Shown here: one piece after another, positions 42,799 through 53,602 of the stretch
Layout of the letters: each line of letters starts with the position of its first letter
Position numbering within the stretch: the stretch's first letter is position 1
Origin: Pacificimonas flava
Lineage (GTDB): Bacteria; Pseudomonadota; Alphaproteobacteria; Sphingomonadales; Sphingomonadaceae
DNA: 64,000 bases
Direction: 5' to 3'
Assembly (NCBI RefSeq): GCF_000342165.1
Contig: NZ_AMRV01000003.1
Span: forward strand, 186,001-250,000
The notes under the pieces: generated by a model
What the model saw: the letters and a program-made list of their open reading frames with translations, nothing else
Database searches by the model: none
What the model was told of the DNA's origin: nothing
Program-made: the position numbers and the translations under genes

Positions 42799-45510
42799 AT
42801 GCACAGATCAATATTCGCCATCGGCGTCAGTGCGATCGCACTCAGCAGTGCGTCAGGCGCTGCGCAGAGTCTGCCTGAAAGCAACGCAGAGCGCGGCATT
42901 GCAAGCGATTCGCCAGCTGAAGAAGAAAACGTCATCGTCGTGACTGGCTCTCGCATCCCGCGGGCAGATATTGATAATGTTGCACCGACGACGGTCGTCA
43001 GTTCCGCGGAACTTGCAAATACTGGCATTGTGAATGCCGAAACTGCGCTTCAACGTCTGCCAGCGAATGCAGGCTTCGCAGGAAATCAGACCTCGGCCTA
43101 TTGGACCGGCAATGGGTACGGTACTGCGCAGGTTAATCTGCGCGGACTTGGGATCAAGCGAACGCTCGTCCTTCTGAATGGCCGCAGACTTGTGGCCGGC
43201 GGCACAGGTGCAAATTCATCGCCTGACCTCAATATGATCCCGGTTGCCGCCATTGGCCGTATCGAAGTTCTGAAAGACGGTGCATCGGCTATTTACGGCG
43301 CCGATGCCGTTGCAGGCGTGGTGAACATCATCACCCAGACTGACTTTGAAGGTTTCAAGGCTAGCGGGCGGTACGGCATCACCGATCGCGGCGACGGCTC
43401 TGACCTTACTGCCAACCTGCTCTGGGGCGTTCAGAATGAACGTGGCGGTTTTACGGCGGCGGCAACCTATCAGAATACGTCCGCGATAAATCTTGCCTCC
43501 CGGGCTCCCTGTTCACTCGCCGAAGTCACGCCCGGCGAGCTGAGCTGCGTCAACAGCGCCTCCACCGTCGGCGGCCGAGCGGTGCTACCGAACGGCGATC
43601 TCATCAATTTCAACAATGATCCGAACGGTGACGGGGACTTCTTCGAGCCCTACAGCCCTGCCAAGCACAATTTCAACTCTGCACCGTTCCTTAATGCGGT
43701 CAGCCCCATCGAACGGGTTAGCACGGCCTTCTTCGGGCATTACGACCTGACCGATTCCGTGACCGCATTTGGTGAATTTCTTTATACGCACCGGGAGAGT
43801 GATCAGATCGCCACCCCCGGGACGCTTCGGAACCTTTCGATTTCAGCGGAAAACCCGACGAATCCAACCGGTCAAGATATCGTGCTGGCCCAGCGGCGCC
43901 TCGCAGAACCAGGACCGAGACAATTTTTTCAGGAAACGGATACTTGGCAAGGCACGCTCGGTGTTCGCGGCGATATCGCGAATGGCTGGCGCTGGGAGCT
44001 GGCAGGCGCCTTCGGTAGAAACACCGCGATCGACGGATCAACCAACATAGCCAACCTTGAGAGGGTCGGAAACACTCTCGACCGCGAAGTTTGCGGCACT
44101 CAGGCCAGTGCGGCAATTCCTTGCGGCGACTATCTCGGCGCCGGAGATCTGAGTGCCGACGTGCTGAATTATATTCTCTTCACCTCGCGCGATACAGGCG
44201 GGAACGAGCTGGCGACTGTCACAGCCGACCTTAATGGATCGCTTTTTGCGTTACCCGGCGGCGACGCTGCCTTTGCGACCGGCCTGGTTTACCGCCGCGA
44301 AAAGGGCTTCCGAAATCCCGACCCACTAACGGTGATGGGCGTCGCCAACACCAATCAACAGGAACCCATCTCGGGTACGAGCGAAGCCAGAGAGGCTTAT
44401 CTTGAACTTTCGCTTCCGATACTAGCAGACGTTCCCTTTGCGCAGTCGCTGACCCTCGATGGGGCCGTGCGGTACTCCGACTACGATCTATTTGGCTCTG
44501 ACTGGAATTATAAAGGCAGCGTCGACTGGCAGCCCTTTACCGGCGTACGCCTGAGGGGCACCTATGGCACCGGCTTCCGCATTCCAAATGTTCCAGAACT
44601 GTTCGGCGGTGTATCCGAAGGCAACCTGACGACGACTGATCCCTGCAGCCAATATAGCAGTAGCGGCAATGCGACCCTGATCGCCAACTGCCAGGCTTCA
44701 GGCGTACCGGCCGACTACGTTCAGCTGGGCACGTCGATCCTGACAACTGTCGGCGGCAATGAGGATCTACAGCCCGAAAGCTCGAAAAGCTGGACCGTTG
44801 GAACCGTGCTTGAACCGGCCTTCGCACCGGGCTTGTCGCTGACCGTAGATTGGTACGATATCGAGATCGACGATGCGATCAGGGCCATTCCGGGTTCAAC
44901 GAAGCTGGCCGTCTGTTATGCCAGCGAAAACCTCTCGAGCGCATTTTGCGACGACTTCACACGAAGCTCGCTGACGGGCGAGGTCACATTTCTGTCTGCC
45001 CAGCCGATCAATACCGGCAAGGAGGAGATCAGCGGTCTCGACATCGGCGCCGCCTATCGCCGTGACTTCGGCGACTTTAGCCTGAGCGCGGATGTGAACA
45101 TCAGTTATCTCAACGAATATGTCATCTCACCCTTCCCAGGCGGCGATGCCATTGAGTTCGACGGTTTCATCGGCGGCGGCAATGGCGGGTATCCGAAATG
45201 GCGGGGATACGGCATTCTGACCGCAGAGGTGGAACAGTTCAGCGCGACCTGGTCGACGCAGTGGATCGGCAAAGCAACCGACTTCAATGCCGACGCCGAT
45301 CAAATCGGATACAGAACGCCGAATGTCTTCTACCACAACATTCAACTCGCCTACCGCGTCGACGACCGCTTCCGCGTGAATTTTGGCGTCGACAATCTAT
45401 TTGATCGTAAGGCGCCTTACATTCCAAGCTTTACGGACGGCAACACGGACACGATGACCTATGATCTGATGTGGCGCCGCTTCTATGTAGGCGTGCAGAC
45501 AGAATTCTGA
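42799..45510 (+). CDS. TonB-dependent receptor of the hut regulon
   Basis: The 903-residue outer-membrane receptor has a signal peptide (FAIGVSAIALSSASGAAQ), then a TonB-box-like VIVVTGSRI and a plug domain (VNLRGLGIKRTLVLLNGRRL; IEVLKDGASAIYGADAVAGV), and a 22-strand barrel ending in a terminal Phe (RFYVGVQTEF). GGGGGA precedes ATG 42799. A HutC operator stands before it and two PepSY genes follow within three bases, so its ligand is probably linked with histidine or urocanate, for instance a metal-histidine complex. The ligand is unknown; a general sphingomonad receptor for another nutrient cannot be ruled out. Confidence 0.85.
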   Translation: MHRSIFAIGVSAIALSSASGAAQSLPESNAERGIASDSPAEEENVIVVTGSRIPRADIDNVAPTTVVSSAELANTGIVNAETALQRLPANAGFAGNQTSAYWTGNGYGTAQVNLRGLGIKRTLVLLNGRRLVAGGTGANSSPDLNMIPVAAIGRIEVLKDGASAIYGADAVAGVVNIITQTDFEGFKASGRYGITDRGDGSDLTANLLWGVQNERGGFTAAATYQNTSAINLASRAPCSLAEVTPGELSCVNSASTVGGRAVLPNGDLINFNNDPNGDGDFFEPYSPAKHNFNSAPFLNAVSPIERVSTAFFGHYDLTDSVTAFGEFLYTHRESDQIATPGTLRNLSISAENPTNPTGQDIVLAQRRLAEPGPRQFFQETDTWQGTLGVRGDIANGWRWELAGAFGRNTAIDGSTNIANLERVGNTLDREVCGTQASAAIPCGDYLGAGDLSADVLNYILFTSRDTGGNELATVTADLNGSLFALPGGDAAFATGLVYRREKGFRNPDPLTVMGVANTNQQEPISGTSEAREAYLELSLPILADVPFAQSLTLDGAVRYSDYDLFGSDWNYKGSVDWQPFTGVRLRGTYGTGFRIPNVPELFGGVSEGNLTTTDPCSQYSSSGNATLIANCQASGVPADYVQLGTSILTTVGGNEDLQPESSKSWTVGTVLEPAFAPGLSLTVDWYDIEIDDAIRAIPGSTKLAVCYASENLSSAFCDDFTRSSLTGEVTFLSAQPINTGKEEISGLDIGAAYRRDFGDFSLSADVNISYLNEYVISPFPGGDAIEFDGFIGGGNGGYPKWRGYGILTAEVEQFSATWSTQWIGKATDFNADADQIGYRTPNVFYHNIQLAYRVDDRFRVNFGVDNLFDRKAPYIPSFTDGNTDTMTYDLMWRRFYVGVQTEF

Positions 45511-45512
45511 CC

Positions 45513-46232
45513 ATGACAGGAATTCGCTGGCCCCTCACCGTACGGCGTTTCCATAAATGGCTAGGGCTATTTGTGGGATTACAGGTGCTTTTGTGGACGA
45601 TGACCGGCTTTTATATGGTCGTCGTCCACATCGACATTATTCATGGCGATCATCTGGTCGCTGAGGCAAAAGCGGGGCCTCTCGACCTCCGGCAGTTCGG
45701 TCCGCCGCAGGCTGTACTCGAAAGAAACCCAGGCATCACAGCCATGAGCGCGGTCGAAGTTGCAGGGCGTACTGCCTGGCGGGTGCAGCTTCCTCAGGGT
45801 GTCAGGCTGGCGGACCCTGCAAGCGGAGAATTGTGGAAACCGCTCGACGATTCCGCGATCCGGGATGCAGCCAAAGCTTATTATGCGGGAAGTGGACCGA
45901 TTGTGCGGACCACCCTGCTTAATTCGCTGCCGCAAGAGGTTCAGGCATATGGCGGGCCGCTATGGCAGGTCGAGTTCCAGGGCTGGGCAAGGCCAACGCT
46001 TTACCTTTCGCCATATACTGGAGAACTAGTAACCAAGCGGCATCTGCTTTGGCGGGTCTTCGATTTTGCCTGGATGCTGCACATCATGGACTATGATGAA
46101 CGTACGGACGTTAACAATCCCCTGCTTCGTGTCGCGACGTGGAGCGCCGTGCTGATGCTCACTACCGGTGCCTGGTTACTCTGGTGGTCGCTGCCGCTGA
46201 AACGCAAAAAAAAGAAGCGGAAGACAGCATGA
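45513..46232 (+). CDS. PepSY-domain membrane protein
   Basis: The 239-residue protein begins with FHKWLGLFVGLQVLLWTMTGFYMV, a typical PepSY_TM helix with the His-Lys-Trp start. A periplasmic PepSY part follows (WRVQLPQGVRLADPASGELW) and then two more helices near the C-terminus (WRVFDFAWMLHIMDYDERTD and ATWSAVLMLTTGAWLLWWSL). PepSY_TM proteins include ferric-siderophore reductases such as FoxB. Heme-type His residues (HKW, LHIMDY) are present. ATG 45513 lies two bases after the receptor stop, and the gene overlaps the next one by four bases. Confidence 0.8.
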   Translation: MTGIRWPLTVRRFHKWLGLFVGLQVLLWTMTGFYMVVVHIDIIHGDHLVAEAKAGPLDLRQFGPPQAVLERNPGITAMSAVEVAGRTAWRVQLPQGVRLADPASGELWKPLDDSAIRDAAKAYYAGSGPIVRTTLLNSLPQEVQAYGGPLWQVEFQGWARPTLYLSPYTGELVTKRHLLWRVFDFAWMLHIMDYDERTDVNNPLLRVATWSAVLMLTTGAWLLWWSLPLKRKKKKRKTA

Positions 46233-46963
46233 AAAAGCTCCGCTTCACACCGTTACTGTTTCGGCGCGTCCATAAGTGGGCTGGTCTTGTCATCGGCATC
46301 CAGTTCATCCTTTGGGCCGTAAGCGGCACCGCCATGGCGCTACTGGACAGCGCCGAGGTTGCCGGCCGCGCCGCTCCTTCTCCACAAGTAATCGGCAACG
46401 CTGCAGAGACGCTTTTGCCACCTGCGCGACTGGGTATCGGCACCGGCACCGATGCTCTCCAGCTGCGCATGCTGGCTGGAAAGGCCGTGTACGAAGTCCG
46501 TTCAAAGGGGAGTGTTCGCCTGCTCGATGCCGCGACCGGCGCTGATGTTACTGTGAATGCAATCCTAGCAAGATCTGTCGCCAGAACGGCTAACGGTTCC
46601 GAAATCACTTCCGTCACCCGAATGGCCGAACCAAATCTGGAATCCCGCGACTTTTCCGGTCCAGTCTGGCGGGTGAACTTTTCGGATGAGGTGAATTCCT
46701 CCGTCTACATTTCTGCGATTACCGGAGAGCTGCTTGTATCAAGGGGCGACACTTGGCGGATTTGGGACTTTTTCTGGATGCTCCACAATATGGATTATGC
46801 CGAGCGGGCAAGCTTCAATCATCCGCTCATCATAGCGGCGGGATTCGGTGTTCTGTTCGTTTCGACCACAGGATTTTACCTGCTGTTCAAAAGTTTCCGC
46901 CGGCGCGAGTTTCGCTGGGTTCCGTTTATGAAGGACGACCGGAAGCGTATTGTCACCCGCTGA
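46229..46963 (+). CDS. PepSY-domain membrane protein (second copy)
   Basis: The 244-residue protein repeats the pattern of the previous gene: LLFRRVHKWAGLVIGIQFIL and AVSGTAMALL at the N-terminus, a periplasmic PepSY domain, then WDFFWMLHNMDYAERAS and IIAAGFGVLFVSTTGFYLLF. The pair probably forms one reductase or a heterodimer, encoded with the receptor. ATG 46229 overlaps the previous stop by four bases. Its stop overlaps that of the convergent hutG by eleven bases. A role in releasing metal or an electron acceptor from an imported ligand is inference. Confidence 0.8.
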   Translation: MKKLRFTPLLFRRVHKWAGLVIGIQFILWAVSGTAMALLDSAEVAGRAAPSPQVIGNAAETLLPPARLGIGTGTDALQLRMLAGKAVYEVRSKGSVRLLDAATGADVTVNAILARSVARTANGSEITSVTRMAEPNLESRDFSGPVWRVNFSDEVNSSVYISAITGELLVSRGDTWRIWDFFWMLHNMDYAERASFNHPLIIAAGFGVLFVSTTGFYLLFKSFRRREFRWVPFMKDDRKRIVTR

Positions 46964-47747
46964 GGATCACTGACACCTGGCGTAGAAGAGCGCGGAGGTC
47001 AGCCGCTCGTGCGTCGCTCCATTTGTCTGGCACGGATTCGTCCATATACGCGCACTGCGCCAGTTCGATCTGTACAACGTCTATACCGTCTTGAGGGCGG
47101 CCATAGTGCCGTGTGATGTAGCCGCCTTTGAAACGGTCGTCGGCAACCCAGGAAAAGCGGTTCTGCGCCTTGAGCAGAACGATGATACGCTCGCGCAGTT
47201 CGGCTGAGCAGCTGCGGCCGCCATTGGTGCCAAGATTGATATCCGGCAGTCGGCCCTCGAACAGGCGCGGGCAGATACTGACGATGGAATGCGCGTCGAG
47301 TAGGGTTACGCGGCCATGTCGGGCACGGGCGCGGCGTATCAGAGCCTGGAGCCGGTCGTGATAGGGCCGCCAGCACGCTGCGATGCGGTCAGAAACCTCA
47401 AGGGGGCTGGGAACATCACCACCGGGGTAGAGTGCTTTTCCCGCAAAGGTCTGCAGAGGGCACAGGCCTGTCGTCGATTGGCCAGGATAAAGCGGGCTGT
47501 CGTCCGCCGGGCGGTTAAGATCGATATACCAGCGGGACCAGTTAGCCTTTATAACGCTGGCGCCCGTACTGACCAGAAAATCGTACAGGCGGTCCACGTG
47601 GTGATCAGCGTCGCTTTCCACGGACGCGTCGACCGCCAACCTGTCATTCAGCGCACGGGGCATAAAGTTACCGGTATGCGGAATGCTGACGACGAGCGCC
47701 CCGCGGCCCTCGGTCACATCAAAGGGAGGCGGGCCATCCTCTGCCAT
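46953..47747 (-). CDS. hutG: N-formylglutamate amidohydrolase (first cluster)
   Basis: The 264-residue enzyme hydrolyses N-formylglutamate to glutamate and formate, the last step of the five-enzyme histidine pathway. Landmarks are VVSIPHTGNFMPRAL, DADHHVDRLYDFL, YIDLNRPADD and LLDAHSIVSICPRLFEGRLP with DINLGTNGG, all typical of the FGase family. ATG 47747 is chosen over the longer frame because it forms a TGATG overlap with the hutH stop, like the other junctions of this operon. It is the last gene of hutFUHG and converges with the PepSY gene. Confidence 0.9.
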   Translation of the reverse strand: MAEDGPPPFDVTEGRGALVVSIPHTGNFMPRALNDRLAVDASVESDADHHVDRLYDFLVSTGASVIKANWSRWYIDLNRPADDSPLYPGQSTTGLCPLQTFAGKALYPGGDVPSPLEVSDRIAACWRPYHDRLQALIRRARARHGRVTLLDAHSIVSICPRLFEGRLPDINLGTNGGRSCSAELRERIIVLLKAQNRFSWVADDRFKGGYITRHYGRPQDGIDVVQIELAQCAYMDESVPDKWSDARAADLRALLRQVSVILSG

Positions 47748-49276
47748 CAGACCGTCCCACCGACGACAAGACATGAGGCAGGAAGCGGGCCATTCATCAC
47801 ATGCTGAGCGGCCGCCTCGATGTCGGGCGCCATAAAGCGGTCACAGTGCCAGTGTGCGGCGTAGCGCCGTACATCCGCATGCAGCTGTTCCAGTACGGGC
47901 GAAGATTTCAGCGGTCTGTGAAAATCAATGCCCTGCGACGCCGCAAGCAGCTCGATGCCGACTATAGCGGCCGCATTGGCGGCCATTTCGCCCAGTCGCC
48001 GGGCGCCGTGCGTCGCCATCGATACATGGTCTTCCTGATTGGCCGAGGTTGGTATGGAATCGACGCTGGCAGGGCTCGCCAGGAGCTTGTTTTCAGAAAC
48101 CAGCGCGGCCGCCGTTACCTGCGCGATCATGAAACCGGAATTGACACCGCTATGTTCGACGAGAAAGGCCGGCAGCCCGCTCATCTTGGGATCGACGAGC
48201 AGTGCCGTCCGCCGCTCGGAAATCGAACCGATTTCCGCAATCGCCAGTGCCAGCTGGTCCGCAGCAAACGCGACAGGCTCGGCATGAAAATTGCCCCCGG
48301 AAAGGATTTCTCCGGAATCTGCGAAGACGAGCGGATTGTCGGTCACGGCATTCGCTTCCATGATCAGCGTATTCGCAGCAGTCCGGATCAGGCCCAGGCA
48401 GGCACCCATCACCTGTGGCTGGCACCGTAGCGAGTAGGGATCCTGTACACGCGGATCGCCGGACAAGTGACTCTGCCGGATCTCGCTGCCGGACAATATT
48501 TCCCGTAGCGCGCACGCAGCGTCGATCTGCCCGGCATGACCGCGCAGTATGTGAATGCGCGCGTCGAAGGGGAGGTCGGACCCCTTCAGCGCATCGACCG
48601 AAAGCCCGCCGGCCGCGAGACCGGCCGCGAAAACGCGCTGCGCGGCGGCGAGGCCGGCAACCGCGAGTGCCGTCGACGCCTGCGTGCCATTCAGAAGGGC
48701 GAGCCCCTCCTTGGGCCCGAGGGCGATAGGCGCGAGGCCCTTCACCGCAAGCGCATCCTTGGCAGGCCCCTTTTCACCGTCCACCTTGGCATTGCCGACA
48801 CCGATGAGGGTGGCCGCGAGGTGCGCAAGCGGCGCCAGGTCGCCAGATGCGCCGACCGAACCTTTTGCAGGAATGACAGGCAGGATATCCCATTCGAGAA
48901 GGTCCATGAGCGCCTGCACGACGCCGCGCCGAACGCCAGATGCACCGCGCGACAATCCGACGATCTTCAACAGGATCATCAACCTGACTACTGGATCCGA
49001 TAGCGGATCGCCAATGCCAGCTGCGTGGCTCAGCACCAGATTTTCCTGCAAACTGTCTAACTCGTCAGCGCAAATACGCGTTCCGGCGAGAAGGCCAAAA
49101 CCGGTATTGATACCATAGGCGGTGCCACCCGAGGAAATCAGGCTGCCGACGATTTCGGCGCTGCGCTCGACGGCATTCCAACGTACAGGCGACAATTCTA
49201 CCGTGATCGGTCCTGCCAGCGCCGCCTTCAGATCGCTAAGGTCAACCGGCCCGTCCCCAATGAAAATCTTCGTCAT
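47747..49276 (-). CDS. hutH: Histidine ammonia-lyase (first cluster)
   Basis: The 509-residue enzyme converts L-histidine to urocanate and ammonia. The MIO cofactor triad Ala-Ser-Gly is present in [20 protein letters not shown]. Other family motifs are [15 protein letters not shown] near the N-terminus, [19 protein letters not shown] and [23 protein letters not shown] 49276 is preferred; it overlaps the hutU stop by one base (TGATG). It diverges clearly from the second copy in the window, so the two are not a recent duplication. Confidence 0.93.
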   Translation of the reverse strand: MTKIFIGDGPVDLSDLKAALAGPITVELSPVRWNAVERSAEIVGSLISSGGTAYGINTGFGLLAGTRICADELDSLQENLVLSHAAGIGDPLSDPVVRLMILLKIVGLSRGASGVRRGVVQALMDLLEWDILPVIPAKGSVGASGDLAPLAHLAATLIGVGNAKVDGEKGPAKDALAVKGLAPIALGPKEGLALLNGTQASTALAVAGLAAAQRVFAAGLAAGGLSVDALKGSDLPFDARIHILRGHAGQIDAACALREILSGSEIRQSHLSGDPRVQDPYSLRCQPQVMGACLGLIRTAANTLIMEANAVTDNPLVFADSGEILSGGNFHAEPVAFAADQLALAIAEIGSISERRTALLVDPKMSGLPAFLVEHSGVNSGFMIAQVTAAALVSENKLLASPASVDSIPTSANQEDHVSMATHGARRLGEMAANAAAIVGIELLAASQGIDFHRPLKSSPVLEQLHADVRRYAAHWHCDRFMAPDIEAAAQHVMNGPLPASCLVVGGTV

Positions 49277-50961
49277 CAGATCGCTTTTCGTAATGAGGGA
49301 AGTACAAGGCCGTGTTCGCGGGCACATGCCTCGGCATCCTCATAGCCGGCATCGGCATGGCGCATGACGCCTGTGGCTGGGTCGTTCCAAAGCACGCGCT
49401 CTACACGGGCGGCCGCATCTTCGGTGCCGTCGCAAAGGACCACCATGCCGGCGTGCTGCGAAAACCCCATGCCGACACCGCCGCCATGGTGAAGCGACAC
49501 CCAGGTTGCGCCGCTGGCAGTGTTGAGGAGCGCGTTGAGCAGCGGCCAGTCGGATACGGCATCAGAGCCGTCCTTCATCGATTCCGTTTCGCGGTTCGGA
49601 CTGGCGACCGATCCGGAATCGAGATGGTCACGGCCGATGACGACCGGTGCCTTCAACTCGCCTGAGGCAACCATCTGGTTGAATTTCAGTCCAATCCGGT
49701 GTCGGTCGCCAAGGCCAACCCAGCAAATGCGCGCGGGTAAACCCTGAAACGCGATCCGCTCGCGCGCCTGCTCCAACCAATTGTGGAGGTGCGCATCATC
49801 CGGCAGTAGCGCCTTCACAGCCTCGTCGGTCTTGTAAATGTCCTCCGGGTCGCCCGAAAGGGCAACCCAGCGAAAAGGTCCTATGCCGCGGCAGAATAGT
49901 GGACGGATGTAAGCCGGTACAAAACCGGGAAAGGCGAAAGCGTCCGCCATTCCCTCCTCCTTGGCCACCTGCCGGATATTGTTGCCGTAATCCACAACGG
50001 GCACGTCCTCACGCCACCACTCGAGCATGGCGCCGACATGCTGGACGATGGATTTCCGTGCGGCCGCCTCGACCTGTTTCGGATCGGCAATGCGCAGTCG
50101 TTCCCATTCCTCGACCGTCCACCCGGCAGGCAAATAGCCGTTCGTGACATCATGAGCACTCGTCTGGTCTGTGACGACGTCGGGACGCACGCCGCGGCGG
50201 CGCATCTCCGGTAAGATTTCGGCCGCATTGCCGAGAAGACCAACGGAAAGGGCGCGCTTCTCCGCGACGGCTTGCTCGATCAGCGCCAGCGCTTCATCGA
50301 GGCTTTCCGTTGATGTGTCGAGATAATGCGTGTCGAGCCGCTTCCTTATACGCGAGGCCTGACACTCGATGGTCAGCGATGCCGCGCCGGCGAGGCTCGC
50401 TGCGAGCGGCTGGGCCCCGCCCATGCCGCCCAGACCGGCACTCAGGATCCAGCGTCCAGCCAAATCACCGCCGAAGTGGCGGCGACCGATTTCGACGAAC
50501 GTTTCGTAGGTGCCCTGCACGATGCCCTGGCTGCCGATATAAATCCATGAACCAGCGGTCATCTGGCCGTACATCATCAGACCAGCGCGATCGAGGTCCT
50601 GGAAATGTTCCCAAGTTGCCCAGCGCGGTACGAGATTGGAATTGGCAATCAGGACGCGCGGCGCATCGCGGTGGGTGCGAAAAACGCCAACCGGCTTGCC
50701 CGACTGCACCAGCAGCGTTTCGTCATCTTCCAGCACGCGCAGTGCCGCCACGATGGCATTGAAGGCATCCCAGTTCCGCGCTGCCTTTCCGATTCCGCCA
50801 TAGACGACGAGGTCTTCAGGCCGCTCCGCAACCTCGGGATCCAAATTGTTCATCAGCATGCGGAGCGGCGCTTCGGTACTCCAGCTTTTTGCGGTCAATG
50901 CCGTGCCACGCGGCGCTCTCACCACGCGCGCATTTTGCTGCGCCACGTCTTCTCTCCCCAT
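49276..50961 (-). CDS. hutU: Urocanate hydratase (first cluster)
   Basis: The 561-residue enzyme uses tightly bound NAD to add water to urocanate and form imidazolonepropionate. The NAD-binding glycine motif [12 protein letters not shown] lies near 180, preceded by [21 protein letters not shown]. The C-terminal half has the conserved [19 protein letters not shown] and [18 protein letters not shown]. Length is normal for HutU. It follows hutF with a one-base TGATG overlap, and hutH follows it the same way, so the three proteins are translationally coupled. Confidence 0.95.
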   Translation of the reverse strand: MGREDVAQQNARVVRAPRGTALTAKSWSTEAPLRMLMNNLDPEVAERPEDLVVYGGIGKAARNWDAFNAIVAALRVLEDDETLLVQSGKPVGVFRTHRDAPRVLIANSNLVPRWATWEHFQDLDRAGLMMYGQMTAGSWIYIGSQGIVQGTYETFVEIGRRHFGGDLAGRWILSAGLGGMGGAQPLAASLAGAASLTIECQASRIRKRLDTHYLDTSTESLDEALALIEQAVAEKRALSVGLLGNAAEILPEMRRRGVRPDVVTDQTSAHDVTNGYLPAGWTVEEWERLRIADPKQVEAAARKSIVQHVGAMLEWWREDVPVVDYGNNIRQVAKEEGMADAFAFPGFVPAYIRPLFCRGIGPFRWVALSGDPEDIYKTDEAVKALLPDDAHLHNWLEQARERIAFQGLPARICWVGLGDRHRIGLKFNQMVASGELKAPVVIGRDHLDSGSVASPNRETESMKDGSDAVSDWPLLNALLNTASGATWVSLHHGGGVGMGFSQHAGMVVLCDGTEDAAARVERVLWNDPATGVMRHADAGYEDAEACAREHGLVLPSLRKAI

Positions 50962-52307
50962 CAGATAAGCTCCTTAAGCGATCTTGTCGTTTTCTTGAAT
51001 TCCGAAGCGACAGCTTCTTGCCGGGGATGGTGCCCGTTCGCCGTAATCTGGCGGCCCCCGACCCAGGTCTCGCAAACCATGCCCGATCCCGGCGCAAAGA
51101 TTAGCGAGTCCAGGAGCGTGTCGCCCCCCTTCCCTGACAGGCTGGAATGCTCCTCATCGAGGCGAATAAAATCCGCGGACATCCCTTCCGCCAGCGTACC
51201 GGTAGGAGAGCCGGTCGCCGCGGCTCCCGCCTCAGCCGCTCGTAACCAGAGAAATGCACCCGCATTCGGCATGTCTTCCGTGTTCAGCACAAGACGTCGT
51301 TGGGTACGCAGGCGCTGCCCATAATCGAACAGCCGCAATTCCTCGCACGGGTCGGTGCAGACGTTACTGTCCGACCCAATACCGAAACGGCCCCCTGCGC
51401 GGATGAATGGCTCGGCGTTGAACAAGCCATCGCCAAGATTGCCCTCCGTTGTCGGACAAAGGGCGACCGTCGCCCCCGTCGCGGCCAACCGGCGCGCTTC
51501 GCCATCTGTCATGTGAGTGGCGTGGACCAGCGTCCATCGTTCATCAACATTGGCGTGATCCAAAAGCCACGCGACCGGCCGCGACCCCGACCATTCCAGG
51601 CTGGCAGCGACTTCCTTTTCCTGTTCGGCAATGTGAATATGTACCGGACAGCGCAGATCATCGGAGAAGCGCTCAACATTCTTTGCAGAAACCGCGCGCA
51701 GGCTGTGAAGGGCCGCCCCAACACGAAAGCCTTCCCGGTCGCCGCGCACCCTAAGATCATTCAGCAGCCTGAAATATGCGTCCTCTTCCATGATAAAACG
51801 GCGCTGCCCCGGCTCGGGCGGCATTCCGCCAAACCCGCCAAAACGGTAGAGAACAGGTATGAGAGTAAGGCCAATGCCTGCCACCTTGGCCGCTTCGATC
51901 ACCGCATTAGCCATCTCGCTTCGGTTGGAATAGGGCCGGCCGTCTGGATCATTGTGTAGATAATGGAACTCGCAAACATGGGCGTAACCGGCGCGAACCA
52001 GTTCCACGTAAAGCTGGCACGTAATCCGGAACATGTCCTCGGGGCCTAGAAACTGCAGAAACTTGTACATGATTTCACGCCAGCTCCAGAAGTCGCTCTC
52101 CTGCGCAGCGCGGCCTTCAGCCAGTCCGGCCAGAGCACGCTGGAAGGCATGACTGTGCATGTTCGCGGGAGCTGGCACATAGATACGATCGGTCGCTTGG
52201 GGGCCAGGATTGCCCGTGCCGATACGACTCAGCCTGCCGTCATCTGACCACGACAGGCGGCAATTTTTCCACCCCTCCGTAAGCCGGATGCACCCTTTAA
52301 CCGACAT
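50961..52307 (-). CDS. hutF: Formimidoylglutamate deiminase (first cluster)
   Basis: The 448-residue amidohydrolase converts N-formimino-glutamate to N-formyl-glutamate and ammonia. Metal-site motifs are [36 protein letters not shown] and [10 protein letters not shown]. The motif [11 protein letters not shown] is typical of HutF. ATG 52307 is chosen because the longer frame from 52352 would run through the HutC operator at 52327-52338. It heads the hutFUHG operon and is divergent from hutI across that operator. Confidence 0.93.
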   Translation of the reverse strand: MSVKGCIRLTEGWKNCRLSWSDDGRLSRIGTGNPGPQATDRIYVPAPANMHSHAFQRALAGLAEGRAAQESDFWSWREIMYKFLQFLGPEDMFRITCQLYVELVRAGYAHVCEFHYLHNDPDGRPYSNRSEMANAVIEAAKVAGIGLTLIPVLYRFGGFGGMPPEPGQRRFIMEEDAYFRLLNDLRVRGDREGFRVGAALHSLRAVSAKNVERFSDDLRCPVHIHIAEQEKEVAASLEWSGSRPVAWLLDHANVDERWTLVHATHMTDGEARRLAATGATVALCPTTEGNLGDGLFNAEPFIRAGGRFGIGSDSNVCTDPCEELRLFDYGQRLRTQRRLVLNTEDMPNAGAFLWLRAAEAGAAATGSPTGTLAEGMSADFIRLDEEHSSLSGKGGDTLLDSLIFAPGSGMVCETWVGGRQITANGHHPRQEAVASEFKKTTRSLKELI

Positions 52308-52326
52308 TTTGCCTAACCCCGCAATC

Positions 52327-52338
52327 CTGTATATACAG
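52327..52338. promoter_or_regulatory. HutC operator between hutF and hutI
   Basis: CTGTATATACAG, identical to the copy before the receptor, lies 19 bases before hutF and 46 before hutI. HutC binding here would repress both directions, so one site controls the whole degradative pathway until urocanate accumulates. Confidence 0.8.
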
Positions 52339-52384
52339 CTTCGCTTATCCAATCGGTTTTGCGATCACAAGAAGGTTCTCGACT

Positions 52385-53602
52385 ATGGCCGGCGACTTGA
52401 TTTTGACCAACTGTTGCATCGCAACGATGGCGGAAAATGCGGCACCTTACGGCCTGATCGAAGATGCCGTTCTCATACTGAGTGGCGACCGCATTGCCTG
52501 GGTCGGTCCCAGAGATGCCGCGCCAAGCGCAGAAGGAGAGCGGCAGGATTTGGGGGGGCGCCTAGTGACGCCTGGACTGATCGATTGCCATACGCACCTC
52601 GTTTTTGGCGGCGAACGATCGGCCGAGTTCGAAGCGCGCCTGAACGGACAAACTTACGAACAGATTTCAAAGGCCGGAGGAGGCATCGCGTCGACTGTCG
52701 CTGCCACACGCGGTTTGTCAGCAGCAGAGCTGGCAAGGGCTGCCTCCAGCCGGCTGGAGGCCCTTCTAAAGGACGGCGTGACTACGGTCGAAATCAAGAG
52801 CGGCTACGGCCTGGATTTGGATTCTGAACGGGAAATGCTGCGGGGAGCGCGGCTGCTGGGCGAACGCGGAGATGTCCATGTGCGGACCACCTTTCTCGGT
52901 CTGCACACAGTCCCGGCAACTTACCGAGAAAACGCGGGCGACTATGTGGACCTTGTCATCAATGATATCCTGCCGGAGATTGCCAAGGAGGGACTTGCCG
53001 ATGCCGTCGACGCCTATGTCGAACATATTGCATTTTCCGCCGACGACGCCGGCCGCTTCTTCGACGCTGCGAGGCGCCTGGGACTACCTGCGAAGCTGCA
53101 TGCAGATCAGCTGAGCGACGCAGGCGGCGTGCGTCTCGCTTCAAGAAGCGGCTGCTTATCCGCCGACCATCTGGAATATGCGAATTCCGGTGATCTACTG
53201 GAAATGGCTGCACGCGGGATCGTGGCAGTGCTGCTGCCCGGGGCCTTTTACACGTTGAGGGAAGAGCAAGCGCCGCCGGTCGAGGCACTGCGCCGGCACG
53301 GAATTGGAATGGCCGTCGCCACCGATTGCAACCCCGGAACGTCGCCGCTGACATCACTGCTTCTGGCCATGAACATGGCGTGCACGATGTTCAGGCTTAC
53401 GCCCGAAGAGGCGCTTGCGGGCACCACGCGAGTGGCGGCACGGGCGCTGGGCCTCGAGCGTGAAATTGGCGTCATCGCGCCAGACATGCGGGCGGACCTA
53501 GCCATTTGGAATGCGGCCCGTCCGGCCGAACTTTCCTACTGGGTGGGACAATCGCTGCTGGAATGCCGCGTCGTCAGCGGGAAGCGTTTGCGCTCCCATT
53601 AA
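52385..53602 (+). CDS. hutI: Imidazolonepropionase (first cluster)
   Basis: The 405-residue amidohydrolase opens the ring of imidazolonepropionate to give formimino-glutamate. Metal motifs are [17 protein letters not shown] (HxH), HADQLSDAGG, SADHLEYAN and the Asp motif [26 protein letters not shown]. Length is normal. It is alone on the plus strand, divergent from hutF, and its 3' end overlaps that of convergent hutC by 29 bases. Confidence 0.95.
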   Translation: MAGDLILTNCCIATMAENAAPYGLIEDAVLILSGDRIAWVGPRDAAPSAEGERQDLGGRLVTPGLIDCHTHLVFGGERSAEFEARLNGQTYEQISKAGGGIASTVAATRGLSAAELARAASSRLEALLKDGVTTVEIKSGYGLDLDSEREMLRGARLLGERGDVHVRTTFLGLHTVPATYRENAGDYVDLVINDILPEIAKEGLADAVDAYVEHIAFSADDAGRFFDAARRLGLPAKLHADQLSDAGGVRLASRSGCLSADHLEYANSGDLLEMAARGIVAVLLPGAFYTLREEQAPPVEALRRHGIGMAVATDCNPGTSPLTSLLLAMNMACTMFRLTPEEALAGTTRVAARALGLEREIGVIAPDMRADLAIWNAARPAELSYWVGQSLLECRVVSGKRLRSH

